Source of the DNA: Vibrio sp. MedPE-SWchi
GTDB lineage: Bacteria; Pseudomonadota; Gammaproteobacteria; Enterobacterales; Vibrionaceae
Reading direction: 5' to 3'
DNA: 64,000 bases
Assembly (NCBI GenBank): GCA_001874155.1
Contig: MPDB01000001.1
Location: 372,001 to 436,000 of the forward strand
In this document: in pieces, positions 50,185 to 59,514 of the stretch
Layout: the number at the start of each line of letters is the position of its first letter
How positions within the stretch are numbered: position 1 is the stretch's first letter
Notes under the pieces: generated by a model
The model's input: the letters and a program-made list of their open reading frames with translations, nothing else
Told to the model about the DNA's origin: nothing
Databases searched by the model: none
Program-made: the position numbers and the translations under genes

Positions 50185-50562
50185 TTAAAACTCTGGACTA
50201 AAGCCACGGGCTATAAAGGCTTCTCGAGGTTTGTGCACGACAATTGCTCTTTCTGATAACTTTCGAGCTTCAAACGGAATACCCAATATCTCTAAGCTGA
50301 TCATGCCCGTTGTACCATTGACGATAAAATTCAACACGTACCCACGTCTAACCAAACCCGTAGAGGTTAAATCCATACTATCCCAGTCAATCCTTTCCCC
50401 CGTCACTCCCTCAAAAGGCGCTTCATAGCCACCTTCGGTCTTATCCATTTCTTGAACATCGAAATACAAAGCAACAGATAAAAAGGCAACGGATAGTAGC
50501 CCGATTAACGCAAATATTCTCTGTAAAATTGCCACATAACACTCCCTATTGAAGATGGACAT
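50185..50562 (-). CDS. Hypothetical single-TM protein
   Basis: N-terminal TM, 125 aa. Confidence 0.5.
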   Translation of the reverse strand: MSIFNRECYVAILQRIFALIGLLSVAFLSVALYFDVQEMDKTEGGYEAPFEGVTGERIDWDSMDLTSTGLVRRGYVLNFIVNGTTGMISLEILGIPFEARKLSERAIVVHKPREAFIARGFSPEF

Positions 50563-50722
50563 TTCACTGAGACTACCAGATAGGGAAATCTAAAAATTAA
50601 GAATGATTACCAAATCGCATCAGACGAATTAGGTCAGACATAGTTCATAGAAAGCACGGCGAAGGCGAAAACATGAGTTCCCGCGCTTGCAGGGCCATTT
50701 CTCAGTTCTAACACCGCCGACT

Positions 50723-51481
50723 TTACTTAAAAAGTGGCTTGAAAGATTGCTGTTTTGACACAGACGACAAGAGCGAAGACAGTGAACTAAGCATGGCTTC
50801 ATAAACAAAATTCCCCATGCTAATACGTTGCACACCTAACTGCTTCAATTCATCAAAGTCAGGCAGTGCTGGCACACACATGACGTTCACAGGTAGGTGT
50901 GTAGCAGCAACAATCGACCTTATGTCCTCTGTCTTTTGGATGCATGGTAGAAAAATGCCATCTGCTCCCGCTTGTTGATATTGACCGACTCTGGCAATAC
51001 TAACGTCAAGTGCATTGTCGACATTGAGTAAGAAAGCATCACTACGAACGTTAATAAAAACATCAACGTCAGCATTGCTCAATAGCTCTCTAACTGACTC
51101 TAGAGTCTGAGCAAAAGCGGTACTATCACTTAGATGCCTTTCACCTTGAACCACGTGACTGTCTTCAATGTTTATTCCAACCACCCCCACCTTAGTCAGC
51201 TCTACGATATTGTTGGCAATGGCGGCTGGTGTATCTCCGTAACCAGATTCAATATCAACCGTTAGTGGTAGCGTCGTCGCCTTAGAAATCGCGTTCGCTA
51301 TTGTAAGTAATTGTTCAAATAAAACATTCTCACCATCATCTTTTCCTAACATGCTAGAGATTGCTGCGCTTGACGTCCCAATGGCTGAAAATCCGTTTCG
51401 TTCAGCCACCAACGCACTTGGGACATCCCAAACATTACAAATAATAAGTGGCTCTATCTCGTTATGCAGTTCTTTAAACAT
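50723..51481 (-). CDS. Isocitrate lyase / PEP mutase family protein
   Basis: ICNVWDVPSALVAERNGFSAIGTSSAAIS, VDIESGYGD, GVVGINIEDS. Confidence 0.92.
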   Translation of the reverse strand: MFKELHNEIEPLIICNVWDVPSALVAERNGFSAIGTSSAAISSMLGKDDGENVLFEQLLTIANAISKATTLPLTVDIESGYGDTPAAIANNIVELTKVGVVGINIEDSHVVQGERHLSDSTAFAQTLESVRELLSNADVDVFINVRSDAFLLNVDNALDVSIARVGQYQQAGADGIFLPCIQKTEDIRSIVAATHLPVNVMCVPALPDFDELKQLGVQRISMGNFVYEAMLSSLSSLLSSVSKQQSFKPLFK

Positions 51482-51608
51482 TAATTATCTTCCTTAAGTC
51501 ATCAAGAGTGAATGGTTCCATCGCATTCTATCTAGGAAATACATGGATAATGAGCCACTTTCGGAACTGAACGTCAAATACGTTTCAAGAGCGTCAATCG
51601 AAAACACC

Positions 51609-52409
51609 CTACACCTGAATGATGCCTTTAATAACGGTAACCGCCGACCCAGTCAGCTTTGTTCGACTGTTGGGTAAAAGTTCGGTATCAACGTAACCGC
51701 CACGTTCTGATGCTTGGAAGCCTTTCAGTTTCAATTTCCCTAGCTTTTCTGACCAATAGACATTCAATGCACAATGCGCCGATCCAGTCACAGGATCTTC
51801 ATTTACACCCACCCAAGGAGCAAAATACCGAGAAACAAAATCCAAACTTTCACGGCTCGAACATGCGGTAACTAAAACACCGCGACCACTCATTTGTTTA
51901 AGTGCGTCAAAATTTGGCTTGAGGTTTAATAAAACCTCTTCACTGCTCAATTCAATAAAAGCTTTTGAATCAAAGACCCCAAACGAAAGAACATCTTCTC
52001 TTCTTACACCTAAGTGCTCGAGTAACTCAACAGAAAGCTGGGCTTCAAAATCAATAATAGGTGACGGGAAATCTAGTTCGATCGTCGATTCATTGATGAG
52101 TGCCGTTAATGTGCCAGAAGCGGTTTCAAAATCAACTTTATCACCTTTTTGAACTTCCCCTCTCTCTTTGAGCACATGAGCGGCGGCAAGAGTTCCGTGC
52201 CCACACAATTTCACTTCAACTTTTGGGGTGAACCACCTCAATCTCATATCGTCGAGAGATAAAAAGGCCGTTTCAGAGACCGCCATTTCTTCAGCAATTG
52301 AAAACATTAAGTCTTCACTTATGCCGTGGTTCGTTATGCAAACCCCAGCCGGGTTTCCTTTAAATGCCTCATTCGTGAATGAGTCAACTTGGTAGATTTG
52401 TAAATCCAT
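51609..52409 (-). CDS. PhzF-family isomerase
   Basis: QVDSFTNEAFKGNPAGVC, ETAFL, RWFTPKVEVKLCGHGTLAAAHVL, GVNEDPVTGSAHCAL. Confidence 0.95.
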   Translation of the reverse strand: MDLQIYQVDSFTNEAFKGNPAGVCITNHGISEDLMFSIAEEMAVSETAFLSLDDMRLRWFTPKVEVKLCGHGTLAAAHVLKERGEVQKGDKVDFETASGTLTALINESTIELDFPSPIIDFEAQLSVELLEHLGVRREDVLSFGVFDSKAFIELSSEEVLLNLKPNFDALKQMSGRGVLVTACSSRESLDFVSRYFAPWVGVNEDPVTGSAHCALNVYWSEKLGKLKLKGFQASERGGYVDTELLPNSRTKLTGSAVTVIKGIIQV

Positions 52410-52584
52410 TCGGTCCTCTATTTGAATACATTGGCGTTGTGATAGGTAACAGCAAACCTAACGCCAAACTAAACAGTCTCTATAATCACTGAAAATAAAC
52501 TTCGTTATAAATACCGTATGTTACGAATCAATATTTGCTGTGACTGTGGTTCTTATTGGTAATGGGTGTAACACCATTCCTCCC

Positions 52585-52632
52585 AACTCACTTAGACCGC
52601 TGATCTCCTTAGATACTGATATCCTTAGATGC
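52585..52632. repeat. Short 16/17-bp tandem repeat
   Basis: TGATCTCCTTAGATAC / TGATATCCTTAGATGC adjacent (14/16), preceded by a diverged CTTAGA unit. Confidence 0.7.
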
Positions 52633-52663
52633 TAATCAAGCGGAGTTAAGCCCTGCTGCTTAA

Positions 52664-52849
52664 CTAGTTTGGCCGAGAGTAAAATATACTGAAAACGGTG
52701 ATTCCGAAGAATACTTTCCCAGCCAATAGAAGTGTCTTTTTGATAAAGCCATCTCCCGATAGTGGAACATCTATAAACTTCAGAACCGCAAGATAACAGC
52801 ACATTACGACTAAGCTGAGCCCCAATGAGTATGAAAGAATCGTTACCAT
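52664..52849 (-). CDS. Small membrane protein, hypothetical
   Basis: 61 aa, two TM segments. Confidence 0.5.
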   Translation of the reverse strand: MVTILSYSLGLSLVVMCCYLAVLKFIDVPLSGDGFIKKTLLLAGKVFFGITVFSIFYSRPN

Positions 52850-53029
52850 TTTTAACCCCTCATAATTAGAGAGATCATCTTTTCATGTGCCATGACGTTA
52901 TAGTATGAATAAGTGAATTAGAGCCAAAATAATTGGACGCATTTCAACTAACTGCATATTAAGTTGAGCAAGAACAGAAACCAGAGTTACTTTGGTCGCC
53001 TAAACGTTTCGAAATAACCTAAGAATTTA

Positions 53030-53362
53030 TTATGTGGTTCTAGGCGCAAACATGATGATTGCCATCCCAAGAAGTGCCACTGATGCACCAACAACATCCC
53101 ACATTGTTGGGCGAATACCATCAACCGCCCACAGCCAAAGTATGGCTACGAAAATATACACACCACCATAAGCCGCATAAACCCTGCCCGCTGCGGTTGG
53201 GTGTAACGATAATAACCAAGCAAAAAGCGCAAGACAAAATGCGGCGGGCAATAACAGCCAAATCGATTTATCTTCTTTTAACCATAAGTATGGCAAGTAG
53301 CAACCTAGTATTTCAGCGATTGCTGTTACAAAAAATAGCCCTATTGTTTTCACTTCTAGCAA
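53030..53362 (-). CDS. ynfA: YnfA/UPF0060 family membrane protein
   Basis: [65 protein letters not shown]. Confidence 0.95.
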   Translation of the reverse strand: MLEVKTIGLFFVTAIAEILGCYLPYLWLKEDKSIWLLLPAAFCLALFAWLLSLHPTAAGRVYAAYGGVYIFVAILWLWAVDGIRPTMWDVVGASVALLGMAIIMFAPRTT

Positions 53363-53487
53363 TTGAAACCCCTTATGAGTTCTAGGTTTTTACTCAATGA
53401 TACAGCTAAGCCATCGCGGCGATGAGAATAATAATCGCAGGAATATAGTCAATATTGTCTATGACATTCATTCGCTTCTTCTTGTTA

Positions 53488-53931
53488 TTATTTTGGGTAC
53501 CAAACCATTGAAGTAAAATGCTCTTCTCGGCTCTTGATTTGATAACCTAACCTTGAGTAAAACGCTAATGCACGTTTATTACATGAAAAGCTTGATAGCG
53601 TGACACACTGGCACGGTTCGCTAATTACACGACGATGGATGAAGCGCATCACTTTTTGACCGTAGCTTTGACCTTGATACTCAGGAAATATAATTAGGAA
53701 ATGCACATGAAAAGCGTTTCCATACTGCTTATAACAGATTAAACCTATGCGCTGATTAACGTCGTATAGCCAATAAAACCAATCAAGCTTGTATTCTTTT
53801 TCAAGGCGCTTGAGCTGGAATGCCTCATCCCAGCCAAAAACAGAATCGACATGTTCGAAAATTGCTCGTTTCACTACGGAAAATATCAAGCCTGAGTCAT
53901 TTCCAGCAATAGGTTGTAGACTAATATTCAT
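53488..53931 (-). CDS. GNAT acetyltransferase
   Basis: LIIFPEYQGQSYGQKVMRFIHRR, ALAFYSRLGYQ. Confidence 0.9.
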   Translation of the reverse strand: MNISLQPIAGNDSGLIFSVVKRAIFEHVDSVFGWDEAFQLKRLEKEYKLDWFYWLYDVNQRIGLICYKQYGNAFHVHFLIIFPEYQGQSYGQKVMRFIHRRVISEPCQCVTLSSFSCNKRALAFYSRLGYQIKSREEHFTSMVWYPK

Positions 53932-53961
53932 ATGCGTAGTGACGCCTCGTTAAGCGTAGTC

Positions 53962-54180
53962 TTATGGACAAACTTGTGAAACCTCACCGGCTTTACAAGG
54001 AAAACAGCTTAAGACTTCACTGCCCTGGTCGGTAAATTGGTGTTCAGACGCACGACCATCGAGCACGACCGTCAGTGTCTCTAATGTGCGTATGGAATCG
54101 TAAAACTCACTGTTCTCCGATGCAACTCCCGATATAGGTAGTACGATGAGAAATAAACTACCCACTAGAAACCTCTTCAT
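53962..54180 (-). CDS. Small exported protein, hypothetical
   Basis: Signal peptide MKRFLVGSLFLIVLPISGVASE. Confidence 0.5.
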   Translation of the reverse strand: MKRFLVGSLFLIVLPISGVASENSEFYDSIRTLETLTVVLDGRASEHQFTDQGSEVLSCFPCKAGEVSQVCP

Positions 54181-54282
54181 TCAATCTCCCTTCGAATCAC
54201 ACTTGACCCAATAACCAGACTAGCGAAATTTACCCTAATAAACTAACACCAAACCTAGAACAGGAGCATCAGCCTGTCCATT

Positions 54283-54786
54283 TTAAGCACAGTAATCATC
54301 GAGTTTTAGCTGCCAATAACCGACAGACACTTCCTGCCCAAATTTGACACCGATACGATCAAATTCACCAACCTTTTTAAAACCCAGCTTTTCATGCAAT
54401 GCAACACTGCTAGGATTTGGTAGCGCAATTACACCTATTGCGTTCTTTATGTTCTTATTTTTTAAGATCGACAGTAAGTCATAGTAAAGCGCTCTGCCTA
54501 TTCCCTTCCCTATGTTCCTTGCAGCAAGGTATATCGATGGTTCAACGGTGTATTTGTACGCCGAGCGCTTGTTCCATTGGCCAGCATAAGCATAGCCTTC
54601 AATATGCCCATTATTTTCGACCACAAGCCAAGGCAAGCCCGACGAGGTGACAGTGTCCATACGCTCTTTTAATGTTGCAAAGGAAATAGGATCTTCTTCA
54701 AACGACACTGAAGTAGACTCGACGTAATGGTTATAGATAACCACCATTTGATCAATGTCCGATTCAATTGCTTCTCTAATTATCAT
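54283..54786 (-). CDS. GNAT acetyltransferase (phosphinothricin acetyltransferase-like)
   Basis: IREAIESDIDQMVVIYNHYVESTSVSFEEDPIS, EGYAYAGQWNKRSAYKYTVEPSIYL. Confidence 0.92.
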   Translation of the reverse strand: MIIREAIESDIDQMVVIYNHYVESTSVSFEEDPISFATLKERMDTVTSSGLPWLVVENNGHIEGYAYAGQWNKRSAYKYTVEPSIYLAARNIGKGIGRALYYDLLSILKNKNIKNAIGVIALPNPSSVALHEKLGFKKVGEFDRIGVKFGQEVSVGYWQLKLDDYCA

Positions 54787-54808
54787 GTACCCTCCATGAT
54801 GCCTATGG

Positions 54809-55342
54809 CTAAGCGAAATCCGATAATGCCGATTTGTAAGCCGTTTTGGCCTCAGAGCTTAAGAAACGGTCCATATCTTGGAACAGCTCCCACAGTTCTG
54901 CTCCGTACTGAGATTTGAACTCGGCACTGCTGTACACAAGCTCTAGTTCATTGGCGACCGTTAACTCACAAAATAAAGCCGTCATTGCGTGGTCGAGGCT
55001 AAAAACGGAACCATTAAACCTATCTTTAAACTGGATTTCTTGTGCTTTGCCAAATTGAGGGAAAACATAATCCCTATCGCATGAACAATATAGATAGACC
55101 AGCGCTTCTTCATCATGACCAATAACACGAGCAATTTGCTGGCGTTGATTTAGCGAGACCATATTTTCATTGAACCCCGCCGTGCCATAAGACGCGTGAA
55201 AGAGCCCTGCGACTTCAAGCAACTCACTACTTCCCCAATTTCTGAGCACTTCCGCTGTACCTTTTAAATGCGCTTCTAGTGAGCCATTTAGGTGCTGAAA
55301 ATCACCGGCACCTAACTCTTGAAGTATTGCAAATTTATCCAT
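54809..55342 (-). CDS. DUF6817-like HD-type protein
   Basis: HLNGSLEAHLKGTAEVLRNWGSSELLEVAGLFHASYGTAGF. Confidence 0.7.
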   Translation of the reverse strand: MDKFAILQELGAGDFQHLNGSLEAHLKGTAEVLRNWGSSELLEVAGLFHASYGTAGFNENMVSLNQRQQIARVIGHDEEALVYLYCSCDRDYVFPQFGKAQEIQFKDRFNGSVFSLDHAMTALFCELTVANELELVYSSAEFKSQYGAELWELFQDMDRFLSSEAKTAYKSALSDFA

Positions 55343-55373
55343 GTAACTTTCTTTCCTTTGGGTCGCTTTATTC

Positions 55374-55396
55374 GCATAACGCCTAACTAAGCAGTT
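55374..55396 (-). other. attC-like half site
   Basis: Minus strand CTGCTTAGTTAGGCGTTATGCG, matching the conserved right end of attC sites. Confidence 0.4.
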
Positions 55397-55461
55397 CGAA
55401 TATTGGCATATACTTTTGTGAATAAAAACACCAAGGGTGAAGCGTCCACTTTAGAACTTTT

Positions 55462-55869
55462 TTAGGCATTTTCACACCGTAGAAGCCTTATGCCACCGAC
55501 TTCGGCTGAAAACCCTAGTGAACGATAGAAACCTTCCATCTCTGGTAAACAATACAATTCAAAATGCTTAACTTGACTCAGTTTATTATGACTTTTTAAC
55601 TGTTCAATGAGCTTTTTACCCACCCCTTTACCTTGTTCATTGGGCGCTACGATTACATCGAAAATCAAAGCCTTATATATAAAATCACTCAGCACACGTG
55701 CAAACCCGATCAACGCTTCATTATCATCAAAAATCCCTATACAAATCTGAGAACCTCTAATACAAGATATCGTATCAATTAGAGTTCTATTTTTTGACCA
55801 CCAAGCTTGCTTATACAAGTCATGTACTTTAACTATTTCTTCATCTGAAAATTCGTAGATGATTTTCAT
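55462..55869 (-). CDS. GNAT acetyltransferase
   Basis: VIVAPNEQGKGVGKKLIEQLKSH, FYRSLGF. Confidence 0.9.
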   Translation of the reverse strand: MKIIYEFSDEEIVKVHDLYKQAWWSKNRTLIDTISCIRGSQICIGIFDDNEALIGFARVLSDFIYKALIFDVIVAPNEQGKGVGKKLIEQLKSHNKLSQVKHFELYCLPEMEGFYRSLGFSAEVGGIRLLRCENA

Positions 55870-55882
55870 ATTTCCACCAAAT

Positions 55883-55923
55883 ACCTAACACCGCGCTAAG
55901 CGGACAAAATTTGTGGGTTAAAC
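55883..55923 (-). other. attC-like site (short or degenerate)
   Basis: Minus strand GTTTAAC...GTCCGCTTAGCGCGGTGTTAGGT; has RYYYAAC/GTTRRRY-type ends. Confidence 0.5.
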
Positions 55924-55960
55924 TTATAGAGGCACGAAATAAAGCAAACTGTCTTTGCTT

Positions 55961-56446
55961 TTAAAGGGCTTGTTTGCCCTTTTTCCAAATGCGATACGTG
56001 TAATCTAAATTTGATTTAAAACGCTGTTCAAAAACGTTATCATAGCCATCTGGAACATTTGGGAAAAACACATCTCCTTTAATATCATTATGAACTGTTG
56101 ATATGTGAAGTGTTTCCGCTCGATTGATGAGTGCTTTGTATATTTCACCCCCGCCCGACACAAATGCATGGTCAGTAATATTTTTCAAAGTAGATAGTGC
56201 ATTATCAATCGACGAAAAATACAAAACATCACTGTCTTCAGATTGCAATTCAGAACGAGAAATTACGGCATATTGCCTATTTGGCAGTTTGCCCATAGAC
56301 TCAAAAGTCTTTCTGCCAACAATTAACCATTGGTTATATGTCAAAGCTTTAAACAATAACTGCTCGCCTTTAACTGCCCAAGGTATATCCAGACCTGAAC
56401 CTATTACACCATTTTCAGAAACTGCTGCGATTAATGATAATTTCAT
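55961..56446 (-). CDS. Dihydrofolate reductase, DfrA1/DfrA6-like (trimethoprim-insensitive type)
   Basis: [65 protein letters not shown]...[15 protein letters not shown]. Confidence 0.9.
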   Translation of the reverse strand: MKLSLIAAVSENGVIGSGLDIPWAVKGEQLLFKALTYNQWLIVGRKTFESMGKLPNRQYAVISRSELQSEDSDVLYFSSIDNALSTLKNITDHAFVSGGGEIYKALINRAETLHISTVHNDIKGDVFFPNVPDGYDNVFEQRFKSNLDYTYRIWKKGKQAL

Positions 56447-56460
56447 GAGACTCCAATGAG

Positions 56461-56578
56461 GGCTAACGCTAGCTTAAAACCCAAAAACAACACACCAATC
56501 AAGCCGCTTTAAACAACTTAAATCACTGCGAAGAAAAATGCCACGCGTTGTTTATGTATGGTTAAGTGTCTTGTTATA
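56461..56578 (-). other. Vibrio-type attC recombination site
   Basis: Minus strand TATAACAAGACACTTAACC...CAACGCGTGGCATTTTT...TTTTAAGCTAGCGTTAGCC; begins at the stop of the upstream cassette gene. Confidence 0.85.
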
Positions 56579-56579
56579 T

Positions 56580-57227
56580 TCACTTAACGCAACTAAGCAT
56601 TAACTTATCTAGAGGAATGATTCGACCATTAGGATCTTTAATATTCCCCATATATACGTTTTTATAATCAGGTTCAATTTCAACGCAACCACTTGTATTA
56701 TCGAGCGGTGATCGTACTTTCTGGCTAATCGAATCGACCAAATCAGTCATTGCTTCATCATTGTATATCTCAAACCTAAAATCATATAACTGCCCGTTAA
56801 CGACATTATTTAGCGGGCCATGAGTGACTTGAGTTGATTTTTCTTCCTGCAGTATATAATGCTGATAAATAATTGGGTCTCGCCTATTAAGAGGATTTTG
56901 CAATATTGCTTTTGTATACAGTTTACTATTTGGGAGGCTTTTAAAGTCGATATTATAACGATAAATAATTTGTGATACTTGACCATAAGCGTCAGCGACA
57001 TAATAACCAGCATTAACTATTTCCATATGTTGGCTGATAGCTCTTTTGGGATAGCTAGCAGTATGATTTTCCATTCCGACTTCTTCAATACCAGAAAACC
57101 ACCATCCTTGTCCTGCACTGACTGCTGCCCCGCCATTTGGAGGTATCACGAAACCGGTATTAGATGTTGACTGACATCCGAGCAAAAAACTAGCGGCTAG
57201 AATTAAGACCTTTTTTGATAATTGATT
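56580..57227 (-). CDS. Lipoprotein, hypothetical, cassette-borne
   Basis: Lipobox LAASFLLGCQS; start probably GTG/ATG close to NQLSKKVLIL rather than track 57284. Confidence 0.65.
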   Translation of the reverse strand, partial: NQLSKKVLILAASFLLGCQSTSNTGFVIPPNGGAAVSAGQGWWFSGIEEVGMENHTASYPKRAISQHMEIVNAGYYVADAYGQVSQIIYRYNIDFKSLPNSKLYTKAILQNPLNRRDPIIYQHYILQEEKSTQVTHGPLNNVVNGQLYDFRFEIYNDEAMTDLVDSISQKVRSPLDNTSGCVEIEPDYKNVYMGNIKDPNGRIIPLDKLMLSCVK

Positions 57228-57255
57228 CACTATTCTCTCCTTAGAATATAACGCT

Positions 57256-57530
57256 TTATAGACGGAATGATTCCGATATAGCATCCACGCTACCGCCGTC
57301 TAGTTTTTCTACAATGAAACCATGGTAATTCATTTCCATATGCAAATCAGTGAATTGCTGGGCTGTAACTTCAAAGCGGTTCACAAAATACTGAATTATT
57401 CCGTATAAATCCCCATAGCACTTTTAGCGACCATGACTGTATAAAAAACAGCTCTTTACTGTGTTCTTTAGCTAGCGTTGAAAGATAGGAATCTCGAAGA
57501 AATATTGGAGGGGGTTTGTATGTCTATGGG
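57256..57530 (-). pseudogene. Frameshifted remnant ORF
   Basis: Two overlapping frames: ...LSTLAKEHSKELFFIQSWSLKVLWG and ...GDLYGIIQYFVNRFEVTAQQFTDLHMEMNYHGFIVEKLDGGSVDAISESFRL*. Confidence 0.45.
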
Positions 57531-57533
57531 CAC

Positions 57534-57563
57534 AAAAAAGGGTTGACGCATGCCAACCCTTTT
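57534..57563 (-). terminator. Intrinsic terminator of the glyoxalase gene
   Basis: AAAAGGGTTG...CAACCCTTTT. Confidence 0.75.
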
Positions 57564-57584
57564 CAAATAATTTTGTCTTGTTAC

Positions 57585-58070
57585 TTACTCGTAATCAGAC
57601 GCATACGTTTCTTCATATGTGTGAGAGTAGAACTCAAACAAGTTACCAAACGGGTCTTCTAGGTACACCATTTTTGCTGGCTTGCTGTCGTCTTCTGGGT
57701 GGTAACGCATGATGTCCATACGTACTTTACCGCCATACTGTTCTACACGCTCGATCGCGCCTTCAAAGTCGTCGGTTTGCAGACAGAAGTGGAAGATACC
57801 AAGGCGAGAAAAATCAACATCGTGGCGTTCTTGGCGCTCTTTCATTTCAAACAGCTCGACACCAATTCCGTCAGTTGTAACAAGGTGAGCAATGTTAAAC
57901 CCTTTAAAACCTTCACCAAACACGGCAATACACATACGGCCAATTGCAGACTCACGCTCTTCAATCACTTTTGTGTTATTCATTACAATTCTTAGACCAA
58001 GCGCTTTCGTGTAAAACTCAACCGCTTTGTCCATGTCGCCAACCATAAGGCCTACGTGATTCATTTTCAT
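57585..58070 (-). CDS. Glyoxalase/bleomycin-resistance (VOC) family protein
   Basis: MNHVGLMVGDMDKAVEFYTKALGLRIV, PAKMVYLEDPFGNLFEFYSH. Confidence 0.92.
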   Translation of the reverse strand: MKMNHVGLMVGDMDKAVEFYTKALGLRIVMNNTKVIEERESAIGRMCIAVFGEGFKGFNIAHLVTTDGIGVELFEMKERQERHDVDFSRLGIFHFCLQTDDFEGAIERVEQYGGKVRMDIMRYHPEDDSKPAKMVYLEDPFGNLFEFYSHTYEETYASDYE

Positions 58071-58243
58071 AATATGCTCCAAAATCGTTACGTTATTGAT
58101 GTCTACAACACTTGTTCGCGTGTTGTTTCTTGATTTGATGGAGCCATTATAGGTACAGAGCACTGCCTCGTGAAATTATCATAAATTATTCATATGATAA
58201 TTTTTTGTTATTAATAGACAGCAAACCATGCATTGAGTGTCCG

Positions 58244-58975
58244 CTATCGGCCTCCTGCGATATCAATAAACGATCCCGTGACAAACGAAGCCTCATTCGA
58301 CAATAACCAAGCGATCGACTGAGCCACCTCTTCTGCTGTACCGCCTCTTTGCATCGGTAGACTTGGAGCAAGCCTGTCTACTCTGTCGGGCTCTCCTCCA
58401 TCAGCATGCATCTCCGTATAAATACAACCTGGCCTAACGCCATTCACACGTATGCCACTGGCAGCAAGTTCAAGTGATAGCCCTTTAGTCAGTGAGTCCA
58501 TCGCGCCTTTGGAAGCGGCATAATCTACGTATTCAAACGGGGCGCCGGTTCTTGAAGCTGCAGAAGATACATTCACAATAGCGCCCTCACCTTGCGCCTG
58601 ACGAATGTACGCTTTGCAACATAGAAAACAACTCGTTACATTCGCATTCATCACCTTTTGAAAGCGTTCAAGGCTCACATCGCTCAAGACAGACTGAGTA
58701 AATAAAATCCCAGCGTTGTTCACTAAGTGTGTTACTGCGCCCAGCTCTCTATTAACGGCTTCAAACATGCTATTCACCGAGCACTCGTCTGATACATCCG
58801 CTTTATAACACATCGCTTTTCCGCCGTGCTTCTGTATTTCACTCACAACAGAGTCTGCTAATCGGGCGCTTTTTAAATAGTTAACGCAGACAGCATACCC
58901 GTTTTGAGCCAATAACTTCGCGGTGGCCGCGCCAATACCTCTACTCGCTCCAGTGACAATGACAACCTTGTTCAT
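58244..58975 (-). CDS. Short-chain dehydrogenase/reductase
   Basis: VTGASRGIGAATAKLLAQNG, NNAGI, YAASKGAMD. Confidence 0.93.
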   Translation of the reverse strand: MNKVVIVTGASRGIGAATAKLLAQNGYAVCVNYLKSARLADSVVSEIQKHGGKAMCYKADVSDECSVNSMFEAVNRELGAVTHLVNNAGILFTQSVLSDVSLERFQKVMNANVTSCFLCCKAYIRQAQGEGAIVNVSSAASRTGAPFEYVDYAASKGAMDSLTKGLSLELAASGIRVNGVRPGCIYTEMHADGGEPDRVDRLAPSLPMQRGGTAEEVAQSIAWLLSNEASFVTGSFIDIAGGR

Positions 58976-59079
58976 AGCTAACTCCATTTATTCGGTCACG
59001 TGTTTACACAAAGAAAAATGCTGAATGATAATACTTGAAAATCGAACATGAAAAATTGCAACTGCCAGACTAAACCGGC

Positions 59080-59307
59080 TTATGAGTAGCGTATCTCTTT
59101 TTCGATGTAGTCCGACTCACTATACCAATACACGATTCCAACGTAAGCGCTGTCGGTGAGAATAGCGTCTATTTTTGCCGCTAATCGCGCGTTCATTTTT
59201 AACCAACCATCGGTCTCTTCTAAACCGCCAGCATCGGCTAAGCTGTTCAATAGATCGGAAATCGTTTCTTTAGCCTGGTCATCAAGCAATAAATAAATAT
59301 GGTCCAT
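59080..59307 (-). CDS. Hypothetical small protein
   Basis: 75-aa ORF, no family recognised. Confidence 0.5.
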   Translation of the reverse strand: MDHIYLLLDDQAKETISDLLNSLADAGGLEETDGWLKMNARLAAKIDAILTDSAYVGIVYWYSESDYIEKEIRYS

Positions 59308-59514
59308 TTGGCGTTCCTGTCAGCAACCAGAATTCGCTTTAGCGAGCACGAGTTACCTTTGTTCTCTTTCACGAAGAGGTCTGATTGGGGATGATGGCAC
59401 ACTATACAGCAGGTAACGCGTAGGGCGTATGCAAGAAGACAAATTCAACTAAATTGGCGCAGAACAAAAAAGAGTGACATTGGCGGCCTTAAAGATGTTA
59501 AGGCCGCGCATTCA

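Noticed and set aside
52400-57600. Complete chromosomal superintegron
   Set aside because: No integrase, no attI, only one full attC; most genes lack recognisable sites. Called only as a possible cassette remnant.
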